From NCBI GenBank assembly GCA_027064525.1, contig JAMOPJ010000033.1:1-39211 (forward strand): DNA of 39,211 nucleotides. Reading direction: 5' to 3'. The position numbers and the translations under genes were made by a program. This document shows, piece after piece, positions 24,266-32,376 of the stretch. The stretch is from Archaeoglobaceae archaeon (GTDB taxonomy: Archaea > Halobacteriota > Archaeoglobi > Archaeoglobales > Archaeoglobaceae). How positions within the stretch are numbered: position 1 is the stretch's first letter; each line of letters begins with the position of its first letter. The notes under the pieces were generated by a model. It saw nothing but the letters and a program-made list of their open reading frames with translations. It did no database searches and had not been told where the DNA came from.

Positions 24266-25457
24266 TCTGCTGAAGATCGTTGAAGATCTTAGGGAAGATA
24301 TGGTCAAAGTGATGTGCGATCTGATTGAGATAAAAGCCATTAGTCCAGATTCTGGTGGAGAGGGAGAATTGGATAAGGCCGAATACTTGATGAAGTTGCT
24401 CAACGGTTTTGAAGTTGAGAGATTCGATGCAAAGGACGATAGAGCTAAGGGAGGAGTTAGGCCTAACATCGTAGCAAAAATAGAGGGAGAGAGTGATAGG
24501 ACCGTTTGGATCGTTTCGCATATGGATGTTGTGCCTGAAGGCGACTTATCGCTTTGGAGGACACATCCCTTTAAAGCGGTTGTTGAGGATGGGAAGATCT
24601 ACGGAAGGGGCGCTGAGGATAACAATCAAGCCATAGTAAGCTCTCTTTTCGCTGGAAAGGCTATACTGAAGCTCAACAAGACTCCGAAGCTAAGCTTTGG
24701 GTTGGCTTTCGTTTCAGATGAGGAGACTGGAAGCAGATACGGTATTCAGCATCTGCTGAAGCAGAACGTGTTTAAAGAGGGGGATTTAATCGTAGTTCCA
24801 GATGCTGGGAATGAGAAAGGAGACGAGATCGAGATAGCGGAGAAGAGCATTCTGTGGTTAAAGTTTAAAGTTCATGGGATTCAGTCTCACGCGAGCACGC
24901 CGAAGCTCAACGCTTGCAGGAGGGCTATGAAGTTTCTGCTTGAGCTTGATGAAGAATTGCACAGGAGGTTCAATGCTAAAAATGATCTTTTCAGCCCTCC
25001 GAATTCGACTTTCGAGCCGACAAAGAGGGAAAAGAATGTCGATAACGTTAACACGATTCCCGGATTGGACGTAAGCTACATGGACTGCAGAATACTGCCC
25101 GAATACGATGTGGATGATGTGCTTAAGGTTGTTGATGAGATCAAAGCCAAGTTCGAGGAGAAGGATGGAAAGCCTATTGAGGTTGAAGTCGTTCAAAGGG
25201 AGAGTTCTCCTCCTACGTCTGAAAACAGTGAAGTTGTTATAAAACTCAAAAAAGCGATAAAGCTCGCGAGAGGAATCGATGCAAGGGTTGTTGGAATTGG
25301 CGGAAACACATGCGCTGCTTTCTTCAGAAAAGCTGGATTTCATACTGCAGTCTGGGCTACCTTTGTAGGCAACGCTCACAAGCCGAACGAGTTCTGCCTG
25401 ATTGATAATATCGTCAACGATGCAAAGGTGTTTGCAATTCTGCCTTTTGTTGAATGA
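24258..25457 (+). CDS. M20-family metallopeptidase/deacylase (ArgE/DapE type)
   Basis: A 399-residue zinc hydrolase. Metal ligands are seen in WIVSHMDVVPEGDLSLW (HxD), IYGRGAEDNNQA (bridging Asp), VSDEETGS (catalytic Glu and ligand), VPDAGNE and the C-terminal VGNAHKPNE His. The lid domain with SHASTPKLNA is intact. Family members cleave amide bonds in small N-acyl amino acids or dipeptides; the specific substrate is unclear. GGTGAT upstream fixes the start at 24258. Last gene of the DUF432-MscS-HTH operon. Confidence 0.92.
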   Translation: MDDLLKIVEDLREDMVKVMCDLIEIKAISPDSGGEGELDKAEYLMKLLNGFEVERFDAKDDRAKGGVRPNIVAKIEGESDRTVWIVSHMDVVPEGDLSLWRTHPFKAVVEDGKIYGRGAEDNNQAIVSSLFAGKAILKLNKTPKLSFGLAFVSDEETGSRYGIQHLLKQNVFKEGDLIVVPDAGNEKGDEIEIAEKSILWLKFKVHGIQSHASTPKLNACRRAMKFLLELDEELHRRFNAKNDLFSPPNSTFEPTKREKNVDNVNTIPGLDVSYMDCRILPEYDVDDVLKVVDEIKAKFEEKDGKPIEVEVVQRESSPPTSENSEVVIKLKKAIKLARGIDARVVGIGGNTCAAFFRKAGFHTAVWATFVGNAHKPNEFCLIDNIVNDAKVFAILPFVE

Positions 25458-25565
25458 TTTCCAATATAAGCATAGCTTTTGTTTTATCATAATCCTATTA
25501 TATTCAAATTAAATATTTGGAATTTGAAAATAGAGGAAGCATAAATTCTCAAACTGTTGAAAGAT

Positions 25566-26117
25566 TTAGCCCAGTTCATAGACCTCCAAATCTTCGTAGA
25601 TCGGCCCCTTTGATGTTAGAGTGCTCTTCTTTAGCCTAAAATCTCTAACATCCATCCAGCCGAAATCCTCGTTCATGTAAGGTTCCAAAGCCTGCAGAAG
25701 TTTTCTTTTATCTTCGGCAGTGATCTTCTTGACCCTCGCTATCGTCGCGTGTGCAACGAACGCTTTGTCTCTCTTGAATCCAAGTTTCTTCATCGATGCT
25801 CCTACCAAATCGGCGAGCTTCGATATCTCGTCCTTTCCCTCCTCAACACCAACCCATATGACCCTGATCTGACCTGCAGAAGGGAAGAAACCCAATCCTC
25901 TGAGATGTAGCTTGAAGGGCTCAACTTTGACATCCCTAAGCATCTCTTTGACTATTTCAACCCTTCTGTCTGGAACCTCACCTAAAAACATCAGCGTGAT
26001 GTGGATATTCTCCTTCTCAACGGGCTTAACGCCCTTAAATTTCCCAACGAGCTGGCAAAGTTCGTTCAATCTTTCCCTAAGCTCGTCGCTCATATCCACT
26101 GCCACAAACAGCCTCAT
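25566..26117 (-). CDS. thpR: RNA 2',3'-cyclic phosphodiesterase (2H family, ThpR)
   Basis: A 183-residue 2H phosphoesterase with both catalytic motifs: HITLMFLGEVPD near residue 43 and HATIARVKK near 125. MRLFVAVDMSDELRERL is the typical family N-terminus. It opens 2',3'-cyclic phosphates to 2'-phosphates and can ligate tRNA halves in vitro. Length is normal. Stands alone on the minus strand between the peptidase operon and a hypothetical; the gap 26118-26278 holds nothing recognisable. Confidence 0.94.
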   Translation of the reverse strand: MRLFVAVDMSDELRERLNELCQLVGKFKGVKPVEKENIHITLMFLGEVPDRRVEIVKEMLRDVKVEPFKLHLRGLGFFPSAGQIRVIWVGVEEGKDEISKLADLVGASMKKLGFKRDKAFVAHATIARVKKITAEDKRKLLQALEPYMNEDFGWMDVRDFRLKKSTLTSKGPIYEDLEVYELG

Positions 26118-26278
26118 GCAAGAACGTTCGCTCCACGATTAAATTTGTTTTCTCGTTGGAGAGTTCATTATCAACCAAACTAAAACCCAGAGAAACTTCA
26201 ATAACACTTATTGAATTCCTCATCTACTTCAGAAATATCGGTAACACTTGTATAGACCATCTCCAACTTCTCCAATTA

Positions 26279-26722
26279 CTACGCAGAGCTTAAGATTTCT
26301 GAAACTACCAGCTTCTTTATCTTTTGCAAGTCTGTGTTTAACGACATGGTAATCGATAACTCATCATCATCGAGCATGAGTGTAAACCCAAACCCACTAC
26401 GAGCGGATCTTATGATTGTTCGCTTGGGTGAATATTTATCACCCTTAGCTATAAGAATCTCCCCAACTCTGATTATCTCCCTCCTATCCATACTATCGAG
26501 TATTGGCTTTAATATGTCGAGGATCTCTAAGATCCCAATTGTATCACTCAAAAGCTTCTCTACATCCATACTTTCACACGAAATTGACAGATCTCCATCT
26601 CCACGCTTAATACAACAAGATTTCATAGAAGATAAATTTCTAGGGGTTCTATACGTTACTGTGATAGAATTCAGTTTTAGTTCAATCATAGCTTTGAGGA
26701 GGTATTCCCGTTTCGACATCAT
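26279..26722 (-). CDS. Hypothetical protein
   Basis: Not recognised. 147 residues starting MMSKREYLLKAMIELKLNS, with a basic Cys pair (SCCIKRGDG) and a beta-rich C-terminal half (SGFGFTLMLDDDELSITMSL). No signal peptide or membrane helix. The minus-strand frame has natural composition, while the overlapping plus-strand frame is Ser/Ile-rich and shadow-like. It is divergent from the MoxR gene; AAATTTAAAAG near 26745 may be its promoter. Confidence 0.65.
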   Translation of the reverse strand: MMSKREYLLKAMIELKLNSITVTYRTPRNLSSMKSCCIKRGDGDLSISCESMDVEKLLSDTIGILEILDILKPILDSMDRREIIRVGEILIAKGDKYSPKRTIIRSARSGFGFTLMLDDDELSITMSLNTDLQKIKKLVVSEILSSA

Positions 26723-26780
26723 TTGGAGATTTTATCATGATTTCTTTTAAATTTACCGTGCTGTTATTTCAATGAAATGT

Positions 26781-26855
26781 CAATTACATAATCTATCAAG
26801 CCAACTGGTCTCTCTGTAAATTTGTTATATATTTGTTGGTTGCATAATGTAATTG
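26781..26855. promoter_or_regulatory. Inverted repeat around the MoxR promoter
   Basis: CAATTACAT (26781-26789) and ATGTAATTG (26847-26855) form perfect 9-bp arms; CCAAC (26801) and GTTGG (26835) lie nearly symmetrically inside. A TATA-like GTTATATAT is centred near 26828, so the right arm would cover the transcription start of the probably leaderless MoxR gene. A regulator site is inferred. Confidence 0.35.
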
Positions 26856-26856
26856 T

Positions 26857-28005
26857 ATGGGTGTAAGCATAGAGGAATTTAAGAGATTGGCTAAAAAGTT
26901 ATATCTATTGGGTGATCGGAAACCGTTAATTCTCTTAGGTCCGCCAGGTGTTGGTAAAACTGAAGGCGTAAGGCAGTTAGCAGTGGAATTAGCGGAAGCT
27001 AAGGGTTTAGAGTTTATTGAATACGATGAAAGCTTAGCAGACAAGATAATGGAAAATAGAGAAAAATACTTTCCATTTCTTGAATTCAGATTGTATGAGA
27101 CCGATCCTTCGGATTTTATAGGGATTCCAAGGGATGTCAATGGATATGTAACTTATAAACCGTTGAGGTGGGCTCAAGTTTTTGCTACCGGAGCGGGATT
27201 GCTCAGCTTAGATGAGATAACGAACATCCAACGTTTAGACCTTCAGGCGATTGTTTACAAGATCTTCGAGCGTAAGGTTGGCTTTATAAGGTTTCATCCG
27301 GACGTTATGATAACAGCTACCGGTAACCGTCCTGAGGATTCTGCAATAGCAACGATGCTTCCAGCCCCTCTGATAAACAGGGTTAGGGTGTTCAATATAA
27401 AAGCTCCAGAACTTGATGAATGGATAGATTACATGCACAGAACGAGAGGAGATGACTGGGATAAAAGGGTTGCGGCTTTTATAGCCAGATTTGGGCAGTT
27501 CTTCTTAGAAAAGCCTGAGGATGTTGAAACCCTTAACCAGTATGCAACGCCAAGGGCTTGGACTGGATTGGCGGAATACAGCCACAAGCTCGACGGTATT
27601 GAGGAGCTCGAGTTGTTTGCAAGATCATCAGTTGGAAATAAAGCTGGACAGCACTTTGTCATGTTCTGCAAACTCGATTTGCCAGATGTTGATAGAGTAG
27701 TAGAAAATCCAGAGAGTTGGAGTTATTTAGATGTAGATCGTAAATATTTAGCGATTCTTCAGATATCGTCCATGCTGACCGACAATATAAGGAAAAGGGG
27801 ATGTGATGAAGCCATTAGGAGATTTGGGGAGCTCATACTTCATCTCCATACCACCGATAGAGAATTTCTAACGCTCATGATGCTTTTAATCCCTTCTGAG
27901 GAGAGGGTCGATTTGTTCATGAGTTTTTTAAAGAATCCCAAGTTCAAGCCCATAGCCCATTCATTTACAAAGCTGTTCTATAAGGTTAAGAAGCTCAAGT
28001 TGTGA
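26857..28005 (+). CDS. MoxR-type AAA+ ATPase
   Basis: A 382-residue AAA+ ATPase. Walker A is LLGPPGVGKTEGVRQLA near residue 30, Walker B GAGLLSLDEITN near 110, sensor-1 MITATGNRPED near 150, then LINRVRVFNI, a MoxR feature. Its stop overlaps the next gene, a VWA/metallopeptidase protein, by 4 bp. MoxR-VWA pairs act as chaperones that insert cofactors or remodel complexes; the client is not in view. The second half of the protein is divergent from well-studied MoxR proteins. Confidence 0.9.
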   Translation: MGVSIEEFKRLAKKLYLLGDRKPLILLGPPGVGKTEGVRQLAVELAEAKGLEFIEYDESLADKIMENREKYFPFLEFRLYETDPSDFIGIPRDVNGYVTYKPLRWAQVFATGAGLLSLDEITNIQRLDLQAIVYKIFERKVGFIRFHPDVMITATGNRPEDSAIATMLPAPLINRVRVFNIKAPELDEWIDYMHRTRGDDWDKRVAAFIARFGQFFLEKPEDVETLNQYATPRAWTGLAEYSHKLDGIEELELFARSSVGNKAGQHFVMFCKLDLPDVDRVVENPESWSYLDVDRKYLAILQISSMLTDNIRKRGCDEAIRRFGELILHLHTTDREFLTLMMLLIPSEERVDLFMSFLKNPKFKPIAHSFTKLFYKVKKLKL

Positions 28006-29231
28006 TGTCTATGACAGACGTAAGAGAGGCTTTTAATGAGGCTTTGCTCATCCTACTTCGCAGGTTTATCTCCTTCTATTTTCTCATAAAGTCACTGAGA
28101 GTCGTATATATCGATAAGGATAAGATATACACATTCGGCGGAATCAGGCTCAGAATAGTAGCTGAAACCGACGGAAGAACGATATACCTATACCGTGAAT
28201 GGCTTAATCAGGATGAGAGGAATAGAATACTAACTCTGATACACGAACTGTTGCACGTTATGCTGCTACATCCCTTCAGAAAGATGGAAATGGTTAAAGA
28301 GAAGGTAGTAAAGGGTTATAGACGAGAATTACTTGAAATCCTTGCAAACATGGCTATAGATGCAAAGGTGAACTTTTACATGACTAAACTTGGAATAAAG
28401 GTCGATTTACCGAATTATTTTTCCAAACACGAGTTGGAAAAGTTGTCTGCCGAAGATCTCTTTGAAAAACTCATAGAACACAATCCAAAAGAGATCATCC
28501 CTCCGGACCTACTTAAGCCTACGAGCGATTTTGATGGTATCGTTCTTAATGAAGGTAAGGAAGATCTTATGACAGTTGATACCGTCGACGATCTTAGAGA
28601 TAAATTAGAGAAAATTGTAGCTGAATCGCTAATAGCTGCAAAAACAGCTGGCAAGCTTTCGGGATTTGAGGAGTGGATATTGAACCAGCTTCTTAAAAGT
28701 AGAATACATTGGACGATTTTACTTAGGAGGACTGTAGCGGGTAGTTTAGCAAAGAACTACGTTCAGACTTGGACTAAGCTGAATCGTAAATCTCAGTATT
28801 TTCCCGGATATAAAAAGATTACAAAACCCTTAATCTGGTGTTTTGTTGATGTTAGTGGAAGTATAACTTACGAAGAATTTAGGCAGTTTATGAGTGAGAT
28901 TTTAAAGGCTTCAAAGGAATCCGGTGGAGTCATTTTGGTTTTGTGGGATACCGAGGTTAAAGATGAGCGTAAGATAAGAAGGTTGAACGATTTGGTTGGA
29001 GTTAGATTTAAACATGGCGGTGGAACTACATTTGCGCCAGTAATTGCCAAATATGTTCGTAGGATAAAGCCGCATGACGTTATGATATGCTTAACGGACG
29101 GAATGTGGTTCGATTTTGATAACGCTTCAAAGTTGGTCAAACAGGTCAGAGCTACCAGCAAAATACTCGTTTATACTTATAAAGATGTCCCGGGATTTGA
29201 TGTGAAAATTAAGCTTGATGTTAGTAAATGA
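28002..29231 (+). CDS. VWA-like protein with N-terminal metallopeptidase-like domain (DUF2201 type)
   Basis: 409 residues. An N-terminal zincin-like domain has ILTLIHELLHVMLLHP near residue 78 (HExxH-type HELLH plus a later His), followed by LLEILANMAIDAKVN. The C-terminal VWA-like domain has WCFVDVSGSITYEEFR near 282 (MIDAS DxSxS), GGGTTFAPV and MICLTDGMWFDF. This is the DUF2201 layout, usually paired with a MoxR ATPase, as here. The N-terminal stretch before the peptidase domain has one hydrophobic segment (residues 12-30). GTG at 28002, ATG at 28005 or 28011 are possible starts. Confidence 0.88.
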   Translation: MMSMTDVREAFNEALLILLRRFISFYFLIKSLRVVYIDKDKIYTFGGIRLRIVAETDGRTIYLYREWLNQDERNRILTLIHELLHVMLLHPFRKMEMVKEKVVKGYRRELLEILANMAIDAKVNFYMTKLGIKVDLPNYFSKHELEKLSAEDLFEKLIEHNPKEIIPPDLLKPTSDFDGIVLNEGKEDLMTVDTVDDLRDKLEKIVAESLIAAKTAGKLSGFEEWILNQLLKSRIHWTILLRRTVAGSLAKNYVQTWTKLNRKSQYFPGYKKITKPLIWCFVDVSGSITYEEFRQFMSEILKASKESGGVILVLWDTEVKDERKIRRLNDLVGVRFKHGGGTTFAPVIAKYVRRIKPHDVMICLTDGMWFDFDNASKLVKQVRATSKILVYTYKDVPGFDVKIKLDVSK

Positions 29232-29342
29232 AGTAAAGAATATGTGCCTGAATCTGAAGTTGAGCTAAATATTATTTAAAATGATAATGGGATTTGACCA
29301 ATCATTCATTAAAAAAACTGGTGTTAAAGATGATCGTCAATC

Positions 29343-29384
29343 GTGTTACTTTGTGAACTACTGGCTCGCAGTGCTTCACAAAGT
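29343..29384. repeat. Inverted repeat and diverged copy of the 31005 element
   Basis: ACTTTGTGAA (29348-29357) and TTCACAAAGT (29375-29384) form a perfect 10-bp stem with a 17-nt loop. The left part, 29343-29368, is 23/26 identical to 31005-31030. The surrounding gap 29232-29510 is AT-rich and has no gene I can support. Confidence 0.5.
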
Positions 29385-29510
29385 GATGATGACTTAGTAT
29401 AGGTATCTTAATATAATAATAAATAAAACACAAAATGCATAGTTAAGTTATGTTTGATAGCCTGAAGGGATAGCCTAGTGTTAAAATTTGTTTGACAGTT
29501 TGAGATTCAA

Positions 29511-29957
29511 TTAAGTTATTAGCCTCTTTAATCTATCTACGGCATTATCAAACTCTTCTATTAAGTAGTAAGCTTCAATACCATATTTCTTAGCGTTGTT
29601 TGCCATTATTCTATCGTTCGTTATTAAAATTGAATTGGTTATCTTCGCAGTAGCAATGAAGTATGCATCAATTGCTCTACATCCAGTTTCAGATGCTACA
29701 GAAAAAGCGTTTTATCTAATTCTTTCAATATCCACAATATCAACATTACCTGTTATACCGTTGTAAATTTTGAAAGCATCGTCTCTCTTCGTTCTTCTAA
29801 CTAATTGGCCTATTAATTCAACTTTAAAGACTTCTGGAACAATTATACTTAAACCAGAGTTTTGAACAAGCCTAAAAAATTTTCTCATCAATTCATATCT
29901 GTTCTCATCGAATCTAAAAATTGCGTCGATAAAGACAGATGTATCCACGACTATCAT
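29511..29957 (-). pseudogene. PIN-domain (VapC-type) toxin interrupted by an in-frame TAA
   Basis: The frame encodes a full PIN ribonuclease of about 148 codons, but codon 82 is TAA (29712-29714). Before it: [15 protein letters not shown] (first Asp) and VPEVFKVEL (Glu). After it, in the same frame: NAFSVASETGCRAIDAYFIA and ILITNDRIMANNAKKYG (last Asp residues), ending at TAA 29511. All catalytic acids survive, and no frameshift is needed; one substitution such as GAA to TAA explains it. The upstream DUF104 antitoxin overlaps its start by 4 bp. It is either a recently killed toxin, a sequencing error, or a readthrough/split gene. Confidence 0.85.
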
Positions 29958-30136
29958 CGTCTCTCCTCTAAAAATTCTTTTAACACGTCTTCATTCACTT
30001 TTCTACTGAATTTCTCCAAGATGTCCGCTATACCTTCCTTAATCTCTATTAAGACCTTTGCACCCTCCTCAAGCTCTACATTCTGAAGAGGTTTAAATAC
30101 TTCTTTCTCATATACAGCCTCAATCACCTTTCCCAT
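29954..30136 (-). CDS. DUF104 antitoxin
   Basis: A 60-residue protein: [20 protein letters not shown], then [13 protein letters not shown], the DUF104 signature, and an acidic/basic helical tail ([17 protein letters not shown]) to grip the toxin. DUF104 proteins are the antitoxin halves of archaeal PIN toxin pairs. GAGGTGATT precedes the ATG, and the stop overlaps the PIN start (ATGA). The antitoxin is intact although the toxin carries a stop. Confidence 0.88.
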   Translation of the reverse strand: MGKVIEAVYEKEVFKPLQNVELEEGAKVLIEIKEGIADILEKFSRKVNEDVLKEFLEERR

Positions 30137-30224
30137 GTTCTTGAATCACCTCAAATATTACAAATAGTTTTCTAATCAAACGGAATTTAATACTTTGACG
30201 AAAATTTCGAACAATAGTATATGT

Positions 30225-30340
30225 TTAGACGAGTTCGTTAACCAAGACGAATGCGAGAAAAGATTGCTCCACCTATATCATTTTCATTTTCCCTTCTCTT
30301 CATCCTTTAAATGTTTACTAAGTTCCTCAGCCTCTTCTTA
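30225..30340 (-). pseudogene. Relic of a second VapBC-type module
   Basis: On the minus strand EEAEELSKHLKDEEKGK ends in TGA that overlaps an ATG (30287), as in VapBC pairs. The ATG frame reads MKMI, stop, VEQSFLAFVLVNELV, stop; this resembles a PIN N-terminus with V-D-T-S altered to V-E-Q-S. Nothing follows. Short and decayed, so the assignment is tentative. The rest of 30137-30405 shows no gene. Confidence 0.3.
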
Positions 30341-30405
30341 ATGTTAATTTTCTTTCCTCATACTCTATTCTTTTAGTAATTTATATTCCTTCTAGTGTTT
30401 GATGC

Positions 30406-30717
30406 TCAATGAGTGTCTTGCCAGCTTTGTGTATTGCCTTTTGAAGTTCTGAGTCTGCAATATCCACACCACTCGTAACCTTTAATATAATCGTCTACAA
30501 TGTTCTGAGCAACATCTAAGGCAATAATTTTAGAATAAAGTATCATGTAATATCTAGTCTTTATTTTAAGATTATTCACTATAAACGCATTATACAGGGG
30601 CAATATAAGCAAAAGCAATAATATAGCAATAGCTATACTAAATTCCAAAGTAAATAAACCTCCAGTATATGCTACAATTGAGCCAACTATTAATACTACA
30701 CGGTTGTGACTCCACAT
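30406..30717 (-). CDS. Small membrane protein with repeated promoter/start region
   Basis: 103 residues, not recognised. Two hydrophobic segments (about 7-24 and 28-50) are followed by a basic, Cys-containing tail (YEWCGYCRLRTSKGN). Its first codons and about 45 bp upstream (30708-30756) are repeated in the other orientation at 36245-36294, where the frame stops after eight codons. It may belong to a multicopy accessory family or be a truncated gene. AT-rich like its surroundings. Confidence 0.45.
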   Translation of the reverse strand: MWSHNRVVLIVGSIVAYTGGLFTLEFSIAIAILLLLLILPLYNAFIVNNLKIKTRYYMILYSKIIALDVAQNIVDDYIKGYEWCGYCRLRTSKGNTQSWQDTH

Positions 30718-30756
30718 TGTGTATGATTCAAATATTCCATCAACAGTGTTGCATCA
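30708..30756 (-). repeat. 49-bp promoter/start repeat, copy B
   Basis: Read on the minus strand it runs from TGATGCAACACTGTTGATGG through ATCATACACAATGTGGAGTC, including the ATG of the membrane protein. Against copy A at 36245-36294 I count two substitutions and one indel. It contains the 11-bp palindrome CAACACTGTTG. Confidence 0.8.
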
Positions 30757-31101
30757 ACACCTACTACACTTGGTTAGGACTACTATAATCTATAAAGTTC
30801 TCACGACTTTATGATTAACATTGCATTGCAATGACTATTTAACCTTTTTAATATTCGTTTGATAGAATAATTTTACTGGTTACATCCACAAAACGAAACT
30901 TAACAAAATCACTTAAGATTTATTTACCAAATAAGTGTTAATAAATTGTCAGCTAAAAAGTTGATCAGTGTCGATTTTAATCAATATTGACTACAAGTTA
31001 AACAGTGTTACCTTGTGATCTACTGACTCGACCGAAAACTTTAAGTATATTCTCTAACAAACAAATAAATTGCCTTTCGCAAAACTTAAATAGGAGGCAC
31101 T
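30757..31101. other. AT-rich gap with palindromes before Gar1
   Basis: No gene seen. Structures: ATAAAGT (30792-30798)/ACTTTAT (30806-30812), the 15-bp palindrome CATTGCATTGCAATG (30819-30833), and the 26-bp element 31005-31030 shared with 29343-29368. ACTTTAAGTATATT near 31041 is a likely Gar1 TATA region, and AGGAGGCACT precedes the Gar1 ATG. Confidence 0.45.
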
Positions 31102-31434
31102 ATGAAACTGCGAAAGATCGGCAGGGTAAGTCACGTGTCGAAATCGGGATTTGTTGTGGCGATAGCTGATCCGAAGAACCTGCCTAAAGTGGGTTCGGAA
31201 GTTTACACTCGAAAGATGGAGAAGATCGGTTTTGTCTATGATATAATCGGCCCTACTAAATCACCGTTCATTCTGATCAAACCCAAGAGAGATGTCTTGA
31301 AGAGGATAATTTTGGATGATTTGTTTGTTATAGGAGGTGAAGCTCATGCCGGAAGTAGAGAAGGTAAAGGAGGTAGAAAAGGAAAAAGAAAAGGAGGTAG
31401 AAAAGAAAGAGATAGAAAGAGAAGAAACCATTGA
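31102..31434 (+). CDS. H/ACA RNP protein Gar1
   Basis: A 110-residue Gar1: [20 protein letters not shown], then [33 protein letters not shown], the Gar1 beta-barrel that binds Cbf5 in the pseudouridylation particle. The tail from residue 80 is unusual: [20 protein letters not shown], a Gly/Lys/Arg-rich end that recalls eukaryotic GAR tails. That tail is encoded over the first 89 bp of the TFB gene in another frame. Strong AGGAGG site before the ATG. Nop10, its partner, is at 3384. Confidence 0.92.
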   Translation: MKLRKIGRVSHVSKSGFVVAIADPKNLPKVGSEVYTRKMEKIGFVYDIIGPTKSPFILIKPKRDVLKRIILDDLFVIGGEAHAGSREGKGGRKGKRKGGRKERDRKRRNH

Positions 31435-32332
31435 AGTTTGCCCCGAGTGTGGCTCGCCCCGTATCATTAGAGACTACAAACGCGGTGAGCTCGTTTGCCA
31501 GGATTGTGGTTATGTAATTGAAGATAGATACATCGATGCTGGGCCTGAGTGGAGAGCTTTCGACAGCGAACAGAAGGAAAAGAGGAGCAGAGTCGGGGCA
31601 CCTGTAACTTACACGATTCACGACAAAGGATTATCCACTATAATCGACTGGAGTAACAAAGACTTTTACGGGAAATCAATTTCGATTAGGAATAGAGCTC
31701 AGCTGTTCAGGCTTAGAAAGTGGCAGAGAAGAATTAGAATCAGCAACGCTACCGAGAGAAACCTCGCATTCGCTTTAAGCGAATTGGATAGGATGGCTTC
31801 CGCCCTAGGATTGCCCAAATCTGTTAGAGAGACAGCTGCGGTCATATACAGAAAAGCCATAGAGAAGAATCTCATCAGAGGAAGAAGCATCGAAGGTGTG
31901 GTGGCTGCTGCTTTGTATGCAGCTTGCAGACAGGCTGGAGTTCCGAGAACTTTGGATGAGATTGCGCAATATTCAAGAGTTGACAGAAAAGAGATCGGTA
32001 GAACTTACAGGTTCATCGCAAGAGAACTTGGCCTAAAGCTGATGCCGACAAGCCCGGCCGACTATGTTCCAAGATTCTGTGCTGCATTAGGTTTAAGCGG
32101 TGAAGTTCAAAAGAAAGCCATTGAAATCATAAAGAAGGCTGAAGAGAGGGAGCTTACGAGTGGAAGAGGTCCGACCGGCGTTGCAGCTGCTGCAATCTAC
32201 ATAGCTTCAATCCTTTGCGGAGAGAGGAGAACGCAGAGAGAAGTTGCGGAAGTTGCGGGAGTTACGGAAGTTACGATCAGAAATAGGTATAAGGAACTTG
32301 CAGAGAAGTTGGGAATTGAGATAATTCTATAA
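31346..32332 (+). CDS. tfb: Transcription factor B (TFB)
   Basis: The archaeal TFIIB homologue that recruits RNA polymerase to TBP-bound promoters. Residues 1-30 are a Glu/Lys/Val-rich charged extension ([17 protein letters not shown]), then the zinc ribbon C32PEC35...C51QDC54, the B-finger region (GPEWRAF near 72), and two cyclin repeats ([77 protein letters not shown]). 328 residues, normal length. GGAGGTGA fixes the ATG at 31346. The extension overlaps the Gar1 tail in another frame. Confidence 0.97.
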   Translation: MPEVEKVKEVEKEKEKEVEKKEIEREETIEVCPECGSPRIIRDYKRGELVCQDCGYVIEDRYIDAGPEWRAFDSEQKEKRSRVGAPVTYTIHDKGLSTIIDWSNKDFYGKSISIRNRAQLFRLRKWQRRIRISNATERNLAFALSELDRMASALGLPKSVRETAAVIYRKAIEKNLIRGRSIEGVVAAALYAACRQAGVPRTLDEIAQYSRVDRKEIGRTYRFIARELGLKLMPTSPADYVPRFCAALGLSGEVQKKAIEIIKKAEERELTSGRGPTGVAAAAIYIASILCGERRTQREVAEVAGVTEVTIRNRYKELAEKLGIEIIL

Positions 32333-32376
32333 TTTTTTATTTATTATTCTATTGCAAAGATTTCATTTGTTTTTGG

